A DNA stretch of 64,000 bases, from positions 592,501 to 656,500 of the forward strand of contig JABMCL010002627.1 of the NCBI GenBank assembly GCA_018857735.1, given 5' to 3'. This stretch comes from Alviniconcha marisindica (lineage: Eukaryota; Mollusca; Gastropoda; Provannidae). The notes under the pieces are model-generated. The model did no database searches. It was not told where the DNA came from and was given only the letters and a program-made list of their open reading frames with translations. A program made the translations under genes and the position numbers. This document shows positions 63,004 through 64,000 of the stretch, piece after piece (within the stretch, counting starts at the first letter, position 1; each line of letters begins with the position of its first letter).

Positions 63004-64000
63004 TTTAAACAATTTTTTTATTCATTCATCGTAATCATAAGCTCAACAAATAAGTACAGGAAACACAAAAGCAATATGCTTATTTGAGTGTTACCTATAG
63101 ATAAATGATAATCACACAGACATTTACGATGGCAAGATGGCAAATTGTTGTCAAAACGTCAGAGGCAACAAAACCAACAAAGACCAAAATGACAACAAAA
63201 AAAAACAAAACAAAAAACAAAACAATAGCAACAAAACGGGAGGAGGGGGTGGGGGTTAAAAAAGCAAATAACTAACCGAATGGTCTAGTAATGTTGTCAT
63301 AATTATTGATCTGAGAGAGAGAGGGAGAGGATTAAAACGTGTACTTCTTCGCTTGTATCATAAACAAATTTTGGCAGACTTTTACAGATTTACAAGCGGT
63401 CGGTTTGGCGCAGAAAGTCGTGGACTATAGCAAATATTTTCTTATTAGTTTCTAAATGTAGCTGGTCGTTTCCAAACAGAAGTGTGTTGATATTTCTTTC
63501 ATTCTCATCTAGTTTATTAATGGTTTTATTTCTAATACTATTATAAAGGGGACAATGTAGTAAGAAATGCTCTGATGTTTCTGCTGTATATCCGCATGAA
63601 CATATAGAGTCTTCTAACAGGTGGCGTCTGAATAAGTCATAATTTAAATCGCTAATAACAAGTCGAAGTCTACAATGCTTAACTTGTTCCTTTCTAGAAC
63701 CAAAATAATAATATATAGGAACCACAGTGTCATTCGTTGACAAATATTTTTTCAGCAGACTAATTGAAGGATTTGTTTGTATAGTTTGAGGTAATGTGTT
63801 CCACAGTTGGGTAGTTGACGGAATGAATGAATTTGCATATAGTTCTGTTTTGTGAGCGGGAATGACTCTTTCATGTGGTCGTCTGCGATGATACGGGTTT
63901 GTTGTTGAAACTAGAGGTGGTACTAAGTTCGATAGGTATCCGGGGCATAGGTAATTAATCATTTTGTGAAACATTAATAGCTTGTGACGTTTTCGTCTTT
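63004..64000 (-). mobile_element. LINE retrotransposon, 3' part
   Basis: Reverse-transcriptase C-terminal frame (63390-64000) plus a downstream region that probably ends near 63004 at 'aaaaaaattgtttaaacc' (minus sense). The same terminus occurs at 34755. The element extends past the window edge, so its 5' end is unknown. It is inserted in the transcriptional orientation of ANKS1. Confidence 0.7.
63390..64000 (-). CDS. LINE reverse transcriptase, C-terminal region (partial)
   Basis: Open from the window edge to a stop at 63390, over 200 residues. Motifs in order: KRHKLLMFHKMINYLCPGYL, RRRPHERVIPAHKTELYANS, FIPSTTQLWNTLPQTI, and near the end a zinc-knuckle-like Cys/His cluster (CSCGYTAETSEHFLLHCPLY). 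This is the region after the thumb of non-LTR reverse transcriptases that end in a CCHC-like knuckle (I/Jockey/RTE-like). The ATG at 63974 is internal to the original protein. No frameshift is visible, so the copy may be young. Confidence 0.82.
   Translation of the reverse strand, partial: RRKRHKLLMFHKMINYLCPGYLSNLVPPLVSTTNPYHRRRPHERVIPAHKTELYANSFIPSTTQLWNTLPQTIQTNPSISLLKKYLSTNDTVVPIYYYFGSRKEQVKHCRLRLVISDLNYDLFRRHLLEDSICSCGYTAETSEHFLLHCPLYNSIRNKTINKLDENERNINTLLFGNDQLHLETNKKIFAIVHDFLRQTDRL

Overview
The window looks like nuclear DNA of an animal, most likely a mollusc and plausibly a marine gastropod. The evidence is a spliced bilaterian-type gene with canonical GT-AG introns of 0.4 to 11 kb, tRNA-derived SINEs, degraded LINE reverse-transcriptase tails, and a very high density of (GT)n, (GA)n, (CT)n and poly-C/poly-G tracts. 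The taxon is an inference from this style; no species-diagnostic sequence was recognised.

One protein-coding gene is clear. The minus strand from 60219 down to 32756 carries the 3' thirteen coding exons of an ANKS1 (ankyrin repeat and SAM domain containing 1A/1B) orthologue. All exon phases agree, giving 576 codons: a linker with an acidic EEWAK segment, SAM1 (exons 4-5), SAM2 (exons 6-7), a spacer, and a PTB/PID domain (exons 9-13) ending at a TAG stop. The ankyrin repeats and the promoter lie beyond 64000. The last intron is 11 kb.

Layout. 1-32.7 kb lies downstream of ANKS1. It holds no recognisable gene and is filled with SINE copies (families called A to D here), a 5'-truncated L2/CR1-like LINE tail (5521-6222), minisatellites (11785-12600 and 19185-20010 are the largest), compound microsatellites, and a suspicious homopolymer-inflated tract (14480-17340). 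32.7-60.2 kb is ANKS1, with intronic minisatellites, a roughly 310-bp foldback element (41053-41363) and a composite tRNA-headed SINE (45045-45512). 60.2-64 kb is upstream intron, ending in the C-terminal part of a second LINE (63004-64000, minus).

The most unusual signal is a pair of intronic minisatellites around the SAM1/SAM2 linker exons of ANKS1. One (about 54850-55500) repeats the 3' end of the SAM2 exon together with its 5' splice site. The other (about 56070-56465) repeats the 3' splice site and first exon bases of the second SAM1 exon. Both create arrays of decoy splice sites beside the real ones. A run of 31 G (transcript sense) also lies 16 nt after the donor of the first SAM1 exon.
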